Of a DNA stretch of 64,000 nt, positions 1 to 8,285 are shown one piece after another. The position numbers and the translations under genes are program-made. The first letter of the stretch is position 1, and each line of letters begins with the position of its first letter. This DNA is from Actinacidiphila fildesensis. GTDB taxonomy: Bacteria; Actinomycetota; Actinomycetes; Streptomycetales; Streptomycetaceae. The stretch lies in NCBI RefSeq assembly GCF_042652185.1, contig NZ_JBHSIX010000019.1; one strand, given 5' to 3'. The notes beneath the pieces are model-generated. The model made no database searches and was not told the origin of the DNA. It saw only the letters and a program-made list of their open reading frames with translations.

Positions 1-236
1 CTTTAGCGGAACTTCGGCTTCCGATCCAATCGGCTGCTTTCCGTTCCCATTCCGAAAACGCGCACGAAAACAAGACGACAGAGCGTCGTTCGTTCGAATG
101 GTTGTCATCTGGAGTGGCTGCCTCGGGACCGACTCGCGTCGGCGTTCACCGGCGGGCAACTCGGAGAACACTACGCACGCGACCCACCTTCGTCAACTCC
201 GTGCCAAGGACACCACCCGGGGGTATCCTGAGCCCC
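1..236. other. Upstream region of the trpS leader
   Basis: I see no convincing gene in this stretch; short open frames here lack start signals and coding character. Its right end carries a likely -10 box, TATCCT at 224-229, seven bases before the leader-peptide ATG at 237. Transcription probably starts at that ATG. No clear -35 box was found. Confidence 0.4.
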
Positions 237-278
237 ATGACGACGCATGCGCACACACAGCTCTGGTGGGCCGCCTGA
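237..278 (+). CDS. trpS leader peptide with tandem Trp codons
   Basis: A 13-codon open frame, MTTHAHTQLWWAA, carries two consecutive TGG codons (264-269) two codons before its end. The stop TGA at 276-278 sits inside the first hairpin of the downstream attenuator. A -10-like TATCCT lies seven bases before the ATG, so the transcript is probably leaderless. Auxiliary tryptophanyl-tRNA synthetase genes of Streptomyces are known to be controlled by ribosome-mediated attenuation through a Trp-containing leader peptide, and this fits that design. The peptide itself is probably only a sensor of charged tRNA-Trp. Confidence 0.85.
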   Translation: MTTHAHTQLWWAA

Positions 279-333
279 AGGCGGCCGACCCCTGCAGCGC
301 ATGCACCCAACGGCCGCCGCTTCGGCGGCCGTT
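264..333 (+). promoter_or_regulatory. Ribosome-mediated transcription attenuator of trpS
   Basis: Four mutually complementary segments follow the Trp codons: GGCCGCC (269-275), GGCGGCC (280-286), GGCCGCC (312-318) and GGCGGCC (324-330). Segments 3 and 4 lie in a perfect 11-bp stem, 309-319 with 323-333, which is the terminator. Segments 2 and 3 can pair as an antiterminator, and 1 and 2 as a pause hairpin. A ribosome stalled on the tandem Trp codons covers segment 1 and frees 2 to pair with 3, so trpS is read when charged tRNA-Trp is scarce. There is no long T tract, as is usual in actinobacteria. Confidence 0.85.
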
Positions 334-399
334 CGCGTATCTCGACCTTGACGCCCGGCCGGCGACCGCGGCGGCCACGACAAGGAAGAAGTCTCTGAG

Positions 400-1389
400 A
401 TGACGCGGATCTTCAGCGGAGTGACACCGTCGGGGCACCTCACCCTGGGGAACTACCTCGGGGCCATCCAGCGGTGGGTCTCGGTCGACCAGCACCAGAG
501 CCCGCACCAGGAAGACGCCCTGTTCAGCATCGTCGACCTGCACGCCCTCACCGTCGAGCACGAACCGGCCCGGCTGCGACGGCTGACACGGCAGACGGCG
601 ACACTCCTGCTGGCAGCCGGTCTCGACCCGAAGGTGTGCACGGTATTCGTGCAGAGCCACGTCGACGAGCACACCCGGCTGTCGTACGTACTGGAATGCA
701 CCGCCACGGACGGCGAGCTGCGGCGCATGATCCAGTACAAGGAGAAGTCCGCGAAACAACAGTCGGTGCGGGTCTCCCTGCTCACCTATCCGGTGCTGAT
801 GGCGGCGGACATCCTGGCGTACCGGACCGACGAGGTGCCGGTCGGCGACGATCAGGCGCAGCACGTCGAGCTGTCCCGTGATCTGGCGGTCCGTTTCAAC
901 CAGCGGTACGGGCACACGTTCACCGTGCCCCGTGCCGTGGTCCCGCCGGTGGCCGCGCGGGTGATGGATCTGCAGGAGCCGGCTTCCAAGATGAGCAAGT
1001 CCGCGAGCGCGACGACCGGGGTCATCTCCCTGCTCGACGAGCCGGCGGTGATCCGCAAGAAGGTCATGCGGGCGGTGACGGACAGCGGGTCCGACGTCGA
1101 GTACGACCGGGTGGAACAGCCGGGGCTCGCGAACCTGCTGGAGATCCTGGCCGCCTGCACCGGCGGCGAGCCGGCGGAGCTGGCCGCGGGGTACGACTCG
1201 TACGGCTCGGTGAAGAAGGACGTGGCGGAGGCGGTCGTCGAACTCCTGCGGCCGTTGCAGGAACGCCATGCCGCGCTCTGCGCCGATCCCGGCTTTCTCG
1301 ACGAGGTGCTGCGCGACGGCGCCGAGCGGGCGCGCACCCTCGCGCGGCCGACGGTGGACGCCGCGTACCGGGCGATCGGGCTGCTGTGA
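400..1389 (+). CDS. trpS: Tryptophanyl-tRNA synthetase, attenuator-controlled
   Basis: The 329-residue protein charges tRNA-Trp with tryptophan in the cytoplasm. The class I HIGH-type motif is seen as GHLTLGN (residues 12-18) and the KMSKS loop at 197-201; length is normal for TrpRS. The ATG is preceded by the Shine-Dalgarno sequence AAGGAAGAAG. The attenuator upstream means expression should rise when charged tRNA-Trp falls. In S. coelicolor the attenuated enzyme is the auxiliary, indolmycin-resistant TrpRS1. Whether this is the auxiliary copy cannot be decided here, because a second trpS would lie outside the window. A bidirectional terminator separates it from convergent proC. Confidence 0.96.
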   Translation: MTRIFSGVTPSGHLTLGNYLGAIQRWVSVDQHQSPHQEDALFSIVDLHALTVEHEPARLRRLTRQTATLLLAAGLDPKVCTVFVQSHVDEHTRLSYVLECTATDGELRRMIQYKEKSAKQQSVRVSLLTYPVLMAADILAYRTDEVPVGDDQAQHVELSRDLAVRFNQRYGHTFTVPRAVVPPVAARVMDLQEPASKMSKSASATTGVISLLDEPAVIRKKVMRAVTDSGSDVEYDRVEQPGLANLLEILAACTGGEPAELAAGYDSYGSVKKDVAEAVVELLRPLQERHAALCADPGFLDEVLRDGAERARTLARPTVDAAYRAIGLL

Positions 1390-1392
1390 GAG

Positions 1393-1423
1393 GAAGGGGC
1401 GGGCTCAGGTGGCCCGCCCCTTC
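1393..1423. terminator. Bidirectional terminator between trpS and proC
   Basis: A perfect 12-bp GC-rich stem, GAAGGGGCGGGC (1393-1404) with its complement at 1412-1423 and a 7-nt loop, lies four bases after the trpS stop and 24 bases before the proC stop. It can serve both convergent genes. Confidence 0.85.
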
Positions 1424-1446
1424 GAAGCTCTGGGAGTCCGCTGCCC

Positions 1447-2256
1447 TCAGCCGTTGCCGGAAGCCAGCTCGCGGCTGCGGTCGCGGGCCGCTTCGAGGGC
1501 GGCGATCAGCGCGGCCCGCACCCCGTGGTTCTCCAGCTCCCGGATAGCGCTGATGGTGGTGCCGGCCGGTGAGGTCACCGCCTCACGGAGCTTCACCGGG
1601 TGCTCGCCGCTGTCGCGCAGCATCACGGCCGCGCCGATCGCCGACTGGACGATCAGGTCGTGCGCCTGGGCGCGCGGCAGGCCGAGGAGGATGCCGGCGT
1701 CGGTCATCGCCTCGACCAGGTAGTAGAAGTACGCGGGGCCCGAGCCGGACAGCGCGGTGGCGGCGTCCTGATGCTTCTCGGGGACGCGCAGCGTCTTGCC
1801 GACCGGCTTGAAGATGTCCTCGGTGCGGACGAGGTGCGCCTCGGTGGCGTGGCTGCCCGCGGAGATGACGGACATGCCCTCGTCGACCAGCACCGGGGTG
1901 TTCGGCATGACGCGGACGACCGCGAGGCCCTCCGTCAGCCGCTCCTCGAAGAACGCGGTCGGGATGCCGGCGGCGGCGCTGATGACGAGGCGGTCGGCGG
2001 CGACGTGCGGCGCCAGCTCGTCGAGGAGGGCACCCATGTCCTGCGGCTTCGCGGCGAGGATGAGGGTGTCGGCGGCCTTCGCCGCCTCCGCGTTGCTGAC
2101 GGCCTCGACGCCGTACCGGGTCCGCAGCTCCTCCGCCCGCTCCGGGCGCCGCGCGGTGACGAGCAGGTCGTCGGGCGACCAGCCGGCCCGGATCATGCCG
2201 GAGAGGAGGGCCTCACCGATCTTGCCGGTGCCGAGTACGGCGACTTTCTGGGTCAT
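1447..2256 (-). CDS. proC: Pyrroline-5-carboxylate reductase
   Basis: The 269-residue enzyme catalyses the last step of proline synthesis, reducing pyrroline-5-carboxylate to proline with NAD(P)H. The N-terminus has the Rossmann motif VLGTGKIGEALLSG, and the C-terminal half carries the family's ALSGSGPAYFYYLVEAM segment and helical dimer domain. The frame is open 26 codons further upstream, but the ATG at 2256 fits the family length and follows GAAGGTG. It lies downstream of an ABC transporter pair on the same strand, separated by a repeat-rich gap (2257-2430), and is probably transcribed separately. Confidence 0.96.
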   Translation of the reverse strand: MTQKVAVLGTGKIGEALLSGMIRAGWSPDDLLVTARRPERAEELRTRYGVEAVSNAEAAKAADTLILAAKPQDMGALLDELAPHVAADRLVISAAAGIPTAFFEERLTEGLAVVRVMPNTPVLVDEGMSVISAGSHATEAHLVRTEDIFKPVGKTLRVPEKHQDAATALSGSGPAYFYYLVEAMTDAGILLGLPRAQAHDLIVQSAIGAAVMLRDSGEHPVKLREAVTSPAGTTISAIRELENHGVRAALIAALEAARDRSRELASGNG

Positions 2257-2349
2257 GGCGTCACCTTCGAGCGGTACGGGGGCTTTCGCGGCCATCCTCG
2301 CACCACGTGCGCCACCCGCGGCTTTTCGGTCCAACTGCCGGTACGGGGC

Positions 2350-2449
2350 GCGTCGGGCCGGGCGGCGGGCGTCGGGCCGGGCGGCGGGCGTCAGACCGCG
2401 CAGCCCGGCGTCGGACCGCGCGGACCGGCGTCAGGCCGTGCGGCGGCGG
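2350..2449. repeat. Five degenerate 19-20-bp tandem units spanning the permease 3' end
   Basis: Units beginning GCGTC(G/A)G start at 2350, 2369, 2388, 2408 and 2428. The first two are identical 19-mers; the others are diverged 20-mers. The permease stop codon (TCA on this strand, 2431-2433) lies at the same place in the last unit, and unit 3 also holds a TCA there. This looks like repeated slippage of a gene end including its stop codon. Confidence 0.8.
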
Positions 2450-3270
2450 AGGGTGGCTGCTCCCAGGGCCAGGGCCACGAGGGCGCACGCCGCGACGACG
2501 GCCAGGTCGCGGACGAAGTCGCCGGTGACTCCGGTGTGCTGGACGACCTGCGTCATGCCGTCGACCGCGTACGACATGGGGAGCACGTCGGAGACGGCGG
2601 CGAGCACCGGCTGCATGGTGTCGCGCGGGACGAGGAGTCCGCACATCAGCAGCTGCGGGAGGAGCACGGCCGGCATGAACTGGACGGCCTGGAACTCGCT
2701 GGCCGCGAACGCGCTGACGAAGAGGCCGAGGGCGATGCCCAGGAACGCGTCGGCGAGGGCGATGACGAGGAGCAGCCAGGGCGAGCCGACGACGTCCAGG
2801 CCCAGCCCCCAGACGGCGAGCCCGGTGGCGAGGCACGCCTGGACGACGGCGACGCCGCCGAAGGCGAGGGCGTAGCCGCCGAGCAGGTCGGCCTTGCCCA
2901 GCGGCATGGACAGCAGCCGCTCCAGCGTGCCGGAGGTGCGTTCGCGGAGGGTCGCGATCGAGGTGACCAGGAACATCAGGATGAGCGGGAAGATGCCGAG
3001 GAGCGATGCTCCGACCTGGTCGAAGGTGTGCTGCTTGCCGTCGTAGACCCAGCTCAGGACCGCGAGCAGCAGGCAGGGGACGACCAGCATCAGGGCGATG
3101 GTGCGGCGGTCGTGGCCGAGCTGGCGCAGGACCCGGCGGGCGGTGGCGAGGGTGCGCAGGAGAGAGAAGGCGCGGGGAGCCCGCTCGGACGTTGCCTCGG
3201 AAGGGTCCTTGGGGGTCCCCCCGGACGGAGTTCGGGGGAGGGTGCCGGCGGGCGACGGGTGCGCGTTCAT
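2431..3270 (-). CDS. ABC-2 type transporter permease (DrrB-like)
   Basis: The 279-residue membrane protein has a hydrophilic N-terminal tail of about 45 residues and then about six hydrophobic segments (for example IALMLVVPCLLLAVLSWVY, LLGIFPLILMFLVTSIATL). This is the layout of ABC-2 permeases that export antibiotics or lipids. The start overlaps the end of the upstream ATPase gene by four bases (ATGA), so the two are translationally coupled and should form one exporter. The substrate is unknown; daunorubicin-resistance type exporters are the nearest named family. The last codons lie in a tandem repeat. Confidence 0.85.
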   Translation of the reverse strand: MNAHPSPAGTLPRTPSGGTPKDPSEATSERAPRAFSLLRTLATARRVLRQLGHDRRTIALMLVVPCLLLAVLSWVYDGKQHTFDQVGASLLGIFPLILMFLVTSIATLRERTSGTLERLLSMPLGKADLLGGYALAFGGVAVVQACLATGLAVWGLGLDVVGSPWLLLVIALADAFLGIALGLFVSAFAASEFQAVQFMPAVLLPQLLMCGLLVPRDTMQPVLAAVSDVLPMSYAVDGMTQVVQHTGVTGDFVRDLAVVAACALVALALGAATLRRRTA

Positions 3271-4067
3271 TTGGCCTGCTCCTGGCGGGTGTCGGGGAGG
3301 GTGACGACGTTCGTGCGGTGGTCGGAGCCGGCGTTGGCCGCGTCCACGAGGTGGAGGAAGGCCTCCTCGACGGTGGCGGAGCCGGTGGACTCGCGCAGCC
3401 CGTCGGGGGTGTCGTCGGCGAGGATGCCGCCCTCACGCATGAGGAGCAGGCGATGGCAGCGTTCCGCCTCGTCCATGACGTGCGAGGAGATCAGGACGGT
3501 GGCGCCGCGCTCGTCGGCGAGCCGGTGGAAGAGGTTCCACAGGTCGCGGCGCAGGACGGGGTCGAGGCCGACGGTGGGTTCGTCGAGGACGAGGAGTTCG
3601 GGTTCGCCGAGCAGGGCGACCGCGAGGGAGACCCGGCCGCGCTGGCCGCCGGAGAGGTTTCCGGCGAGTGCGTCGGCGTGGGAGACGAGGTCGACGTCGG
3701 TGAGGGCGCGGTCCACGTGCTCGCGGCGGGCGGCGCGGGTCAGGCCGAGGACGGACGCGTAGTAGTCGAGGTTCTGGCGGGCGGTGAGGTCGGTGTAGAC
3801 GGACGGCGCCTGGGTGACGTAGCCGACGCGGGAGCGGAGCCGGGGGTGGCCGGCGGCGCGGCCCAGGACGTCGAGAGTGCCGGTGACGTGCGCCTGGGTG
3901 CCCACGATCGCGCGCATGAGGGTGGATTTTCCGCAGCCGCTGGGGCCCAGCAGACCGGTGACCTGACCGCGCGGGACGGTGAACCCGAGGCTGTTCAGGA
4001 CGGTACGGCTGCCGCGGACGACGGTCAGTCCGTCGGCCCGTACCGCCGGTTCAAATTTATTCATCAT
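3267..4067 (-). CDS. ABC transporter ATP-binding protein, drug-export type
   Basis: The 266-residue ATPase has Walker A GPSGCGKST (residues 41-49), signature LSGGQRGRV, Walker B LLVLDEPTVGLD and an H-loop in ISSHVMDEAERC, in normal order. It pairs with the permease it overlaps downstream. The ATG at 4067 follows GGAGGA with a 10-nt spacer; a second ATG follows at 4064. An 18-bp palindrome (4059-4076) covers both start codons, so a repressor bound there would block expression. The regulator is not adjacent. Confidence 0.9.
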   Translation of the reverse strand: MMNKFEPAVRADGLTVVRGSRTVLNSLGFTVPRGQVTGLLGPSGCGKSTLMRAIVGTQAHVTGTLDVLGRAAGHPRLRSRVGYVTQAPSVYTDLTARQNLDYYASVLGLTRAARREHVDRALTDVDLVSHADALAGNLSGGQRGRVSLAVALLGEPELLVLDEPTVGLDPVLRRDLWNLFHRLADERGATVLISSHVMDEAERCHRLLLMREGGILADDTPDGLRESTGSATVEEAFLHLVDAANAGSDHRTNVVTLPDTRQEQAK

Positions 4068-4076
4068 GTGATGAAT
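4059..4076. promoter_or_regulatory. Palindromic operator-like site over the ABC ATPase start codon
   Basis: ATTCATCATGTGATGAAT has perfect 8-bp arms around a TG centre and is conspicuously AT-rich for this genome. It contains the start codons of the ABC ATPase gene. TetR, GntR and MarR family regulators use palindromes of this size. Which one binds here is not visible. Confidence 0.55.
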
Positions 4077-4241
4077 ATCCTCCGCCGGCGGGTCCTCGTC
4101 AAGCGCCCGGCGGGAGCTCGTCGAGCACCGGCGTCCGCTCGTCGGGCGCCGACGCTCATGGGGACAGGGGTCGGGTCGGTCCGGGTCTGCTCAGGGTCAT
4201 CCCCTATGGCGTTCAAGAGGCGGCCGCAGGACTGTGGCGGT

Positions 4242-4703
4242 ATGAGGCGTTCATCCCGCGACATCGATGTGACCAGGTCCGAGAAGCGGCAGTTGGCCGT
4301 GGCCTCGGCGACGCTCGGGCCCTGGCGGCCCGCCGCGGCCGTGGGAGCGCTGGGCGGCGGAGTCTCGCTCGCGCTCCATGCCATCGGGGGTGACTTCGGA
4401 CTCGGCATGGTCGTGAGTGCGCTGTCCGTCGCCCTGATGCTCTTCTTCCTCGTCGGCGGGGCCGGCGCGGTGCTCGGCACCAGCGCCAAGGCCGACCGCC
4501 GGATTCGCCGCTGGGCGCGCGCGCATCCCTGGCAGGTGGCGGTGGTGCCGGCCGGGCTGCTCTTCGTCTCCGACTTCGTGATGCGGCAGATCCTGAGCAG
4601 CGAGGGCTTCTTCGGCAGCCTGTGGGACGGCCTGTGGCGCGGCGCGATCGTGGCCGCTGTCGTGGGTTCGGTCGGCGCGGTGGCGGCCTCGCGCCGCAGC
4701 TAG
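4242..4703 (+). CDS. Small membrane protein of unknown function
   Basis: A 153-residue protein with a charged N-terminus (RDIDVTRSEKRQ) and three or four hydrophobic stretches: around AAAVGALGGGVSLAL, MVVSALSVALMLFFLVGGAGAVL, VAVVPAGLLFVSDFV and a last one at the C-terminus, AIVAAVVGSVGAVAA. I do not recognise the family. The frame is open far upstream as a shadow of other genes; the ATG at 4242 is chosen because coding character begins there and AGGA lies 10 nt before it. ATG 4206 is an alternative (165 residues). Confidence 0.6.
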   Translation: MRRSSRDIDVTRSEKRQLAVASATLGPWRPAAAVGALGGGVSLALHAIGGDFGLGMVVSALSVALMLFFLVGGAGAVLGTSAKADRRIRRWARAHPWQVAVVPAGLLFVSDFVMRQILSSEGFFGSLWDGLWRGAIVAAVVGSVGAVAASRRS

Positions 4704-4731
4704 GAAGACACGACCTGGGCCATGACCTGGC

Positions 4732-4797
4732 GAGGGCTCAGGCCCGGAGGGCCACCGTGACGTACGGCCTGAGGGCTCAGGCCCGGAGGGCCACCGT
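4732..4797. repeat. 27-bp direct repeat duplicating the end of the methyltransferase gene
   Basis: A 27-bp sequence at 4732-4758 recurs exactly at 4771-4797, a 39-bp period. Copy 2 contains the last codons and stop of the downstream-reading methyltransferase gene (TCA on this strand at 4777-4779). Copy 1, with its own TCA at 4738-4740, lies just past that stop, so it is a duplicated gene tail. Confidence 0.85.
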
Positions 4798-5535
4798 CAC
4801 GTCCGTGACGTACGGCTCGTCGAGCACGCCGTCGGGGAACAGCGCGAGCAGCTCCTCCCGCTCCTCGCGCAGGACCGGCTCCGCTTCCGCACCCAGCACG
4901 GCGAGGAACGAGTGGGTGCCGAGGGTCCGGAGCCGGTCGTCCACGGTGATCCGGCGCGACCAGCGGACGGAGTGCGTCCCGGTGCGGACCGCGAAGGGCG
5001 CGAGCAGGCCGGAGGCGGTGTGCGGGAAGCCGGGCGCCCGGTAGCCCGGGCAGCGTTCGGCGAGTCGCGCTTCCTGGTCGGCCACCCAGCCGTGGCTCAG
5101 GTCGGGAACGTTCCACCACATGGCCAGCGCGCCGTCCGGGCGCAGCACGCGCAGCGCCTCGGGGACCGAGCGGGCCGGTTCGGTCCAGTGCCACGCCTGG
5201 GCGTACGTCACGAAGTCGGCGGCGCCGTCCGCGAAGGGCAGCGCGTTGCCGTCGGCCCTGACGAGCGGAACGGCCGGCAGCGTGGCCCGGAGCTGCGCGG
5301 CCATGCCGGCGCCGGGCTCCACCGCGGTGACGCGCGCTCCGCGCGCTGCCAGCAGACGAGTGCCGATGCCGGTGCCCGCGCCCACGTCGATGACCGTGGC
5401 ATCCGTCAGCGACCAGCCGGAGAGTTCCTCCACGGCGTCGAACAGCGCGGGCGGATAGCTGGGGCGGGCGGCCGCGTACTCGGCCGCGACCGCGTTGAAC
5501 GACCTGGCCAGTTCGGTGTGCGACGACGACGTCAT
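4777..5535 (-). CDS. Class I SAM-dependent methyltransferase
   Basis: The 252-residue protein has the SAM-binding motif I VIDVGAGTGIGTRLL and the following acidic strand VTAVEPG, then ALPFADGAADFVTYAQAWHW, typical of the Methyltransf_11/UbiE-like group. The substrate is unknown. The open frame extends upstream, but the ATG at 5535 fits the family and has CAGAAT six bases before it, suggesting a leaderless transcript. The 3' end is duplicated in tandem downstream. Confidence 0.85.
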   Translation of the reverse strand: MTSSSHTELARSFNAVAAEYAAARPSYPPALFDAVEELSGWSLTDATVIDVGAGTGIGTRLLAARGARVTAVEPGAGMAAQLRATLPAVPLVRADGNALPFADGAADFVTYAQAWHWTEPARSVPEALRVLRPDGALAMWWNVPDLSHGWVADQEARLAERCPGYRAPGFPHTASGLLAPFAVRTGTHSVRWSRRITVDDRLRTLGTHSFLAVLGAEAEPVLREEREELLALFPDGVLDEPYVTDVTVALRA

Positions 5536-5602
5536 ACGAACATTCTGCCGAGGCCGGGGACCGCTCGCCGGTGGATCAACCGAACGTGCCGCCTGCCCGT
5601 AC

Positions 5603-6151
5603 CTAGCCGCGCTTGCGCTTCTTGGCGGCGGCGCGGGCGGCCGGGTTGCCGGTGCGGGTGCTGCGGCGCCGGGTGTGCAGTTCGCGGGCGCGCTCGTATT
5701 CGGCGCGGTGCAGTTTCTCGCCGGGGGCCTCGATGAGGGCGCGGACACTGTAGGCGAGCAGCGTGCCGATGAAACCGATCAGCAGAATGCCCTGTGAGGA
5801 GCCCGCTGCCGCGTCGGAACCCCTGGCGCCGGGCTCGGGGCGGCGGACGAAGCCCTCCCAGGTCTTGCGGAAGGCCAGCGCACTGCAGACGGCGAACGCG
5901 ACGACGACGAGCAGCCCGACGAAGGTGCCGACCTTCGCGATGCTCAGACCCTGGAAGCCGAAGCGCAGCACGAACGCACCGGCAGCGGCGGCGGCCAGCG
6001 CGCCGACGGCGACGCCGGCGCGGCGCAGGGCGTAGCCGCCGTCGTGGTGCACCCAGGTCGTGCCGAAGAAACGCAGGGGCTCGGGCTGGGGGCCGTCGGA
6101 GGCCGCGGGTTCCGGCTGGTCGGTCGGCTGGGTCTGGGGGTCGTCGTCCAC
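5603..6151 (-). CDS. Conserved membrane protein of unknown function
   Basis: The 182-residue protein has an acidic, Pro/Gln-rich N-terminus (VDDDPQTQPTDQPEP), three hydrophobic segments (AVGALAAAAAGAFVLRF, VGTFVGLLVVVAFAVCSALAF, ILLIGFIGTLLAYSV) and a very basic tail, TRTGNPAARAAAKKRKRG. The GTG at 6151 is chosen because GATAAT lies exactly six bases upstream, the spacing of a leaderless promoter. It lies downstream of ilvD but is separated from it by a terminator. No function can be assigned. Confidence 0.7.
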   Translation of the reverse strand: MDDDPQTQPTDQPEPAASDGPQPEPLRFFGTTWVHHDGGYALRRAGVAVGALAAAAAGAFVLRFGFQGLSIAKVGTFVGLLVVVAFAVCSALAFRKTWEGFVRRPEPGARGSDAAAGSSQGILLIGFIGTLLAYSVRALIEAPGEKLHRAEYERARELHTRRRSTRTGNPAARAAAKKRKRG

Positions 6152-6226
6152 GGTTCGATTATCGCCGAACGACACGGCCTCCGGGGACCACAAAGGGACG
6201 TATCGGAAAAACTGCCCCCGGACGCA

Positions 6227-6271
6227 CCGCTGCCCCGCCCGGTCGGGATGATCGACCGGTCGGGGCAGCGG
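6227..6271. terminator. Terminator downstream of ilvD
   Basis: CCGCTGCCCCG (6227-6237) pairs with CGGGGCAGCGG (6261-6271), and an inner CCGGTCG/CGACCGG pairing continues the stem. It begins 31 bases after the ilvD stop on the minus strand. Confidence 0.8.
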
Positions 6272-6301
6272 AAGCGCTCAGGGCCTTGCTCAGGCCCGCT
6301 T

Positions 6302-8143
6302 TCAGCCTTCGAGCTTGCTGACGTCGCGGACCGCGCCCTTGTCCGCGCTGGTCACCATCGCGGCGTAGGCGCGCAGGGCCGGCGAGACCTTGCGCACGCG
6401 GTTCTTGGGGGCGTAGACGCCGCCCAACGCCTCGCGGCGGGCGGCGAGTTCCTCGTCGGGGACGATGAGGTTGACGCCGCGGTTCGGGATGTCGATACGG
6501 ATCAGGTCGCCGTCCTCGACGAGGGCGATGGTGCCGCCCGACGCCGCCTCCGGCGAGCAGTGGCCGATCGACAGCCCCGAGGTGCCGCCGGAGAAGCGGC
6601 CGTCGGTGATGAGCGCGCACGCCTTGCCCAGACCGCGGCCCTTGAGGAACGAGGTCGGGTAGAGCATCTCCTGCATGCCGGGGCCGCCCTTGGGGCCCTC
6701 GTAGCGGATGACGACGACGTCGCCCTCCTTGACGCGCTTGGTGAGGATCGCGTCGACGGCGGCCTCCTGGGACTCCACCACGACGGCGGGGCCCTCGAAG
6801 GTCCAGATCGACTCGTCGACACCGGCGGTCTTCACGACGCAGCCGTCCACGGCGAGGTTGCCGTACAGGATCGCCAGGCCGCCCTCGGTGGAGTAGGCGT
6901 GCGCGGCGTCGCGGATGCAGCCGTTGGCGGCGTCCGTGTCGAGGGTGTCCCAGCGCTCGGACTGCGAGAAGGCGGACGCGGAGCGGACGCAGCCGGGGGC
7001 GGCGTGGAAGAGCTCGACGGCCTCGGGCGACGCGGAGCCGCCGCGGATGTCCCAGCTCTTGAGCCAGTCGGCGAGCGAGGGCGAGTGCACGGTGTGCACG
7101 TCCTCGTTCAGCAGGCCCGCGCGGTACAGCTCGCCGAGGATGGCGGGGATGCCGCCGGCCCGGTGCACGTCCTCCATGTAGTAGTCGCCGTTGGGCGCGA
7201 CCTTCGACAGACAGGGCAGCCGGCGCGAGAGCGCGTCGATGTCCGCCATGTCGAAGTCGACCTCGGCCTCCTGCGCGGCCGCCATCAGGTGCAGGATCGT
7301 GTTGGTCGAGCCGCCCATGGCGATGTCGAGCGCCACGGCGTTCTCGAAGGCGGCGCGGGTCGCGATGTTGCGCGGCAGGACGGTCTCGTCGTTCTGCTCG
7401 TAGTAGCGCTTGGTGATGTCGACGATCGTGCGGCCGGCGTCCTGGTAGAGCGCCTTGCGGGCGGTGTGGGTGGCCAGCACCGAACCGTTGCCGGGCAGCG
7501 CCAGACCGATCGCCTCGGCGAGGCAGTTCATCGAGTTGGCGGTGAACATGCCGGAACACGAGCCACAGGTCGGGCAGGCGTTCTCCTCGATACGGAGGAT
7601 GTCCTCGTCCGAGACGTTCTCGTTGACCGCGTCGGAGATCGCGTTGACGAGGTCGAGCTTGCGGACGGTGCCGTCGACGAGGGTGGCCTTGCCGGCCTCC
7701 ATCGGACCGCCGGAGACGAAGACGACCGGGATGTTGAGGCGCAGGGCGGCCATCAGCATGCCGGGCGTGATCTTGTCGCAGTTCGAGATGCAGATCAGCG
7801 CGTCCGCGCAGTGCGCCTCGACCATGTACTCGACGGAGTCGGCGATCAGGTCGCGCGAGGGCAGCGAGTAGAGCATGCCGCCGTGGCCCATCGCGATGCC
7901 GTCGTCGACCGCGATGGTGTTGAACTCACGCGGGACGGCGCCCGCCGCCAGGATCGCCTCGGAGACGATCCGGCCGACCGGCTGAAGATGGGTGTGGCCC
8001 GGTACGAACTCGGTGAAGCTGTTGGCGACCGCGATGATCGGCTTGCCGATGTCGGCGCTCGCCACACCGGAAGCGCGCATCAGAGCGCGGGCCCCCGCCA
8101 TGTTCCTGCCGTGGGTGACCGTTCGTGACCTCAGATCGGGCAC
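6302..8143 (-). CDS. ilvD: Dihydroxy-acid dehydratase
   Basis: The 613-residue Fe-S enzyme dehydrates dihydroxy acids to 2-keto acids in isoleucine, valine and CoA-precursor synthesis. Cluster cysteines are visible in SNCDKITPGM and in CPTCGSCSGMFTANSMNCL, and the family motif PGHTHL lies near the N-terminus. Length is full. The gene starts with GTG after a GGAG-type ribosome site. It stands alone, with its own terminator. The 2-keto acid product also leads to pantoate, linking it by pathway to panC at 38.6 kb. Confidence 0.97.
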   Translation of the reverse strand: MPDLRSRTVTHGRNMAGARALMRASGVASADIGKPIIAVANSFTEFVPGHTHLQPVGRIVSEAILAAGAVPREFNTIAVDDGIAMGHGGMLYSLPSRDLIADSVEYMVEAHCADALICISNCDKITPGMLMAALRLNIPVVFVSGGPMEAGKATLVDGTVRKLDLVNAISDAVNENVSDEDILRIEENACPTCGSCSGMFTANSMNCLAEAIGLALPGNGSVLATHTARKALYQDAGRTIVDITKRYYEQNDETVLPRNIATRAAFENAVALDIAMGGSTNTILHLMAAAQEAEVDFDMADIDALSRRLPCLSKVAPNGDYYMEDVHRAGGIPAILGELYRAGLLNEDVHTVHSPSLADWLKSWDIRGGSASPEAVELFHAAPGCVRSASAFSQSERWDTLDTDAANGCIRDAAHAYSTEGGLAILYGNLAVDGCVVKTAGVDESIWTFEGPAVVVESQEAAVDAILTKRVKEGDVVVIRYEGPKGGPGMQEMLYPTSFLKGRGLGKACALITDGRFSGGTSGLSIGHCSPEAASGGTIALVEDGDLIRIDIPNRGVNLIVPDEELAARREALGGVYAPKNRVRKVSPALRAYAAMVTSADKGAVRDVSKLEG

Positions 8144-8285
8144 GGTAGCTCCACTCCCTCAAGTTCGTCCTCGGATCCTTCCGACAGTACGCCGTGGTTC
8201 CACGCTCTGGACAGCCTGTCCGGAATGCGGGACGAACGGGTCATATCCCGGTCACCTCCCAGGCGGGGCCGAGGCTCCGGCCAGG

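Noticed and set aside
1600..3762. A 720-codon plus-strand open frame
   Set aside because: It is antisense to proC and the ABC permease; long open antisense frames are expected at this GC, and its protein is a repetitive Arg/Gly/Asp/Ala string without domains.
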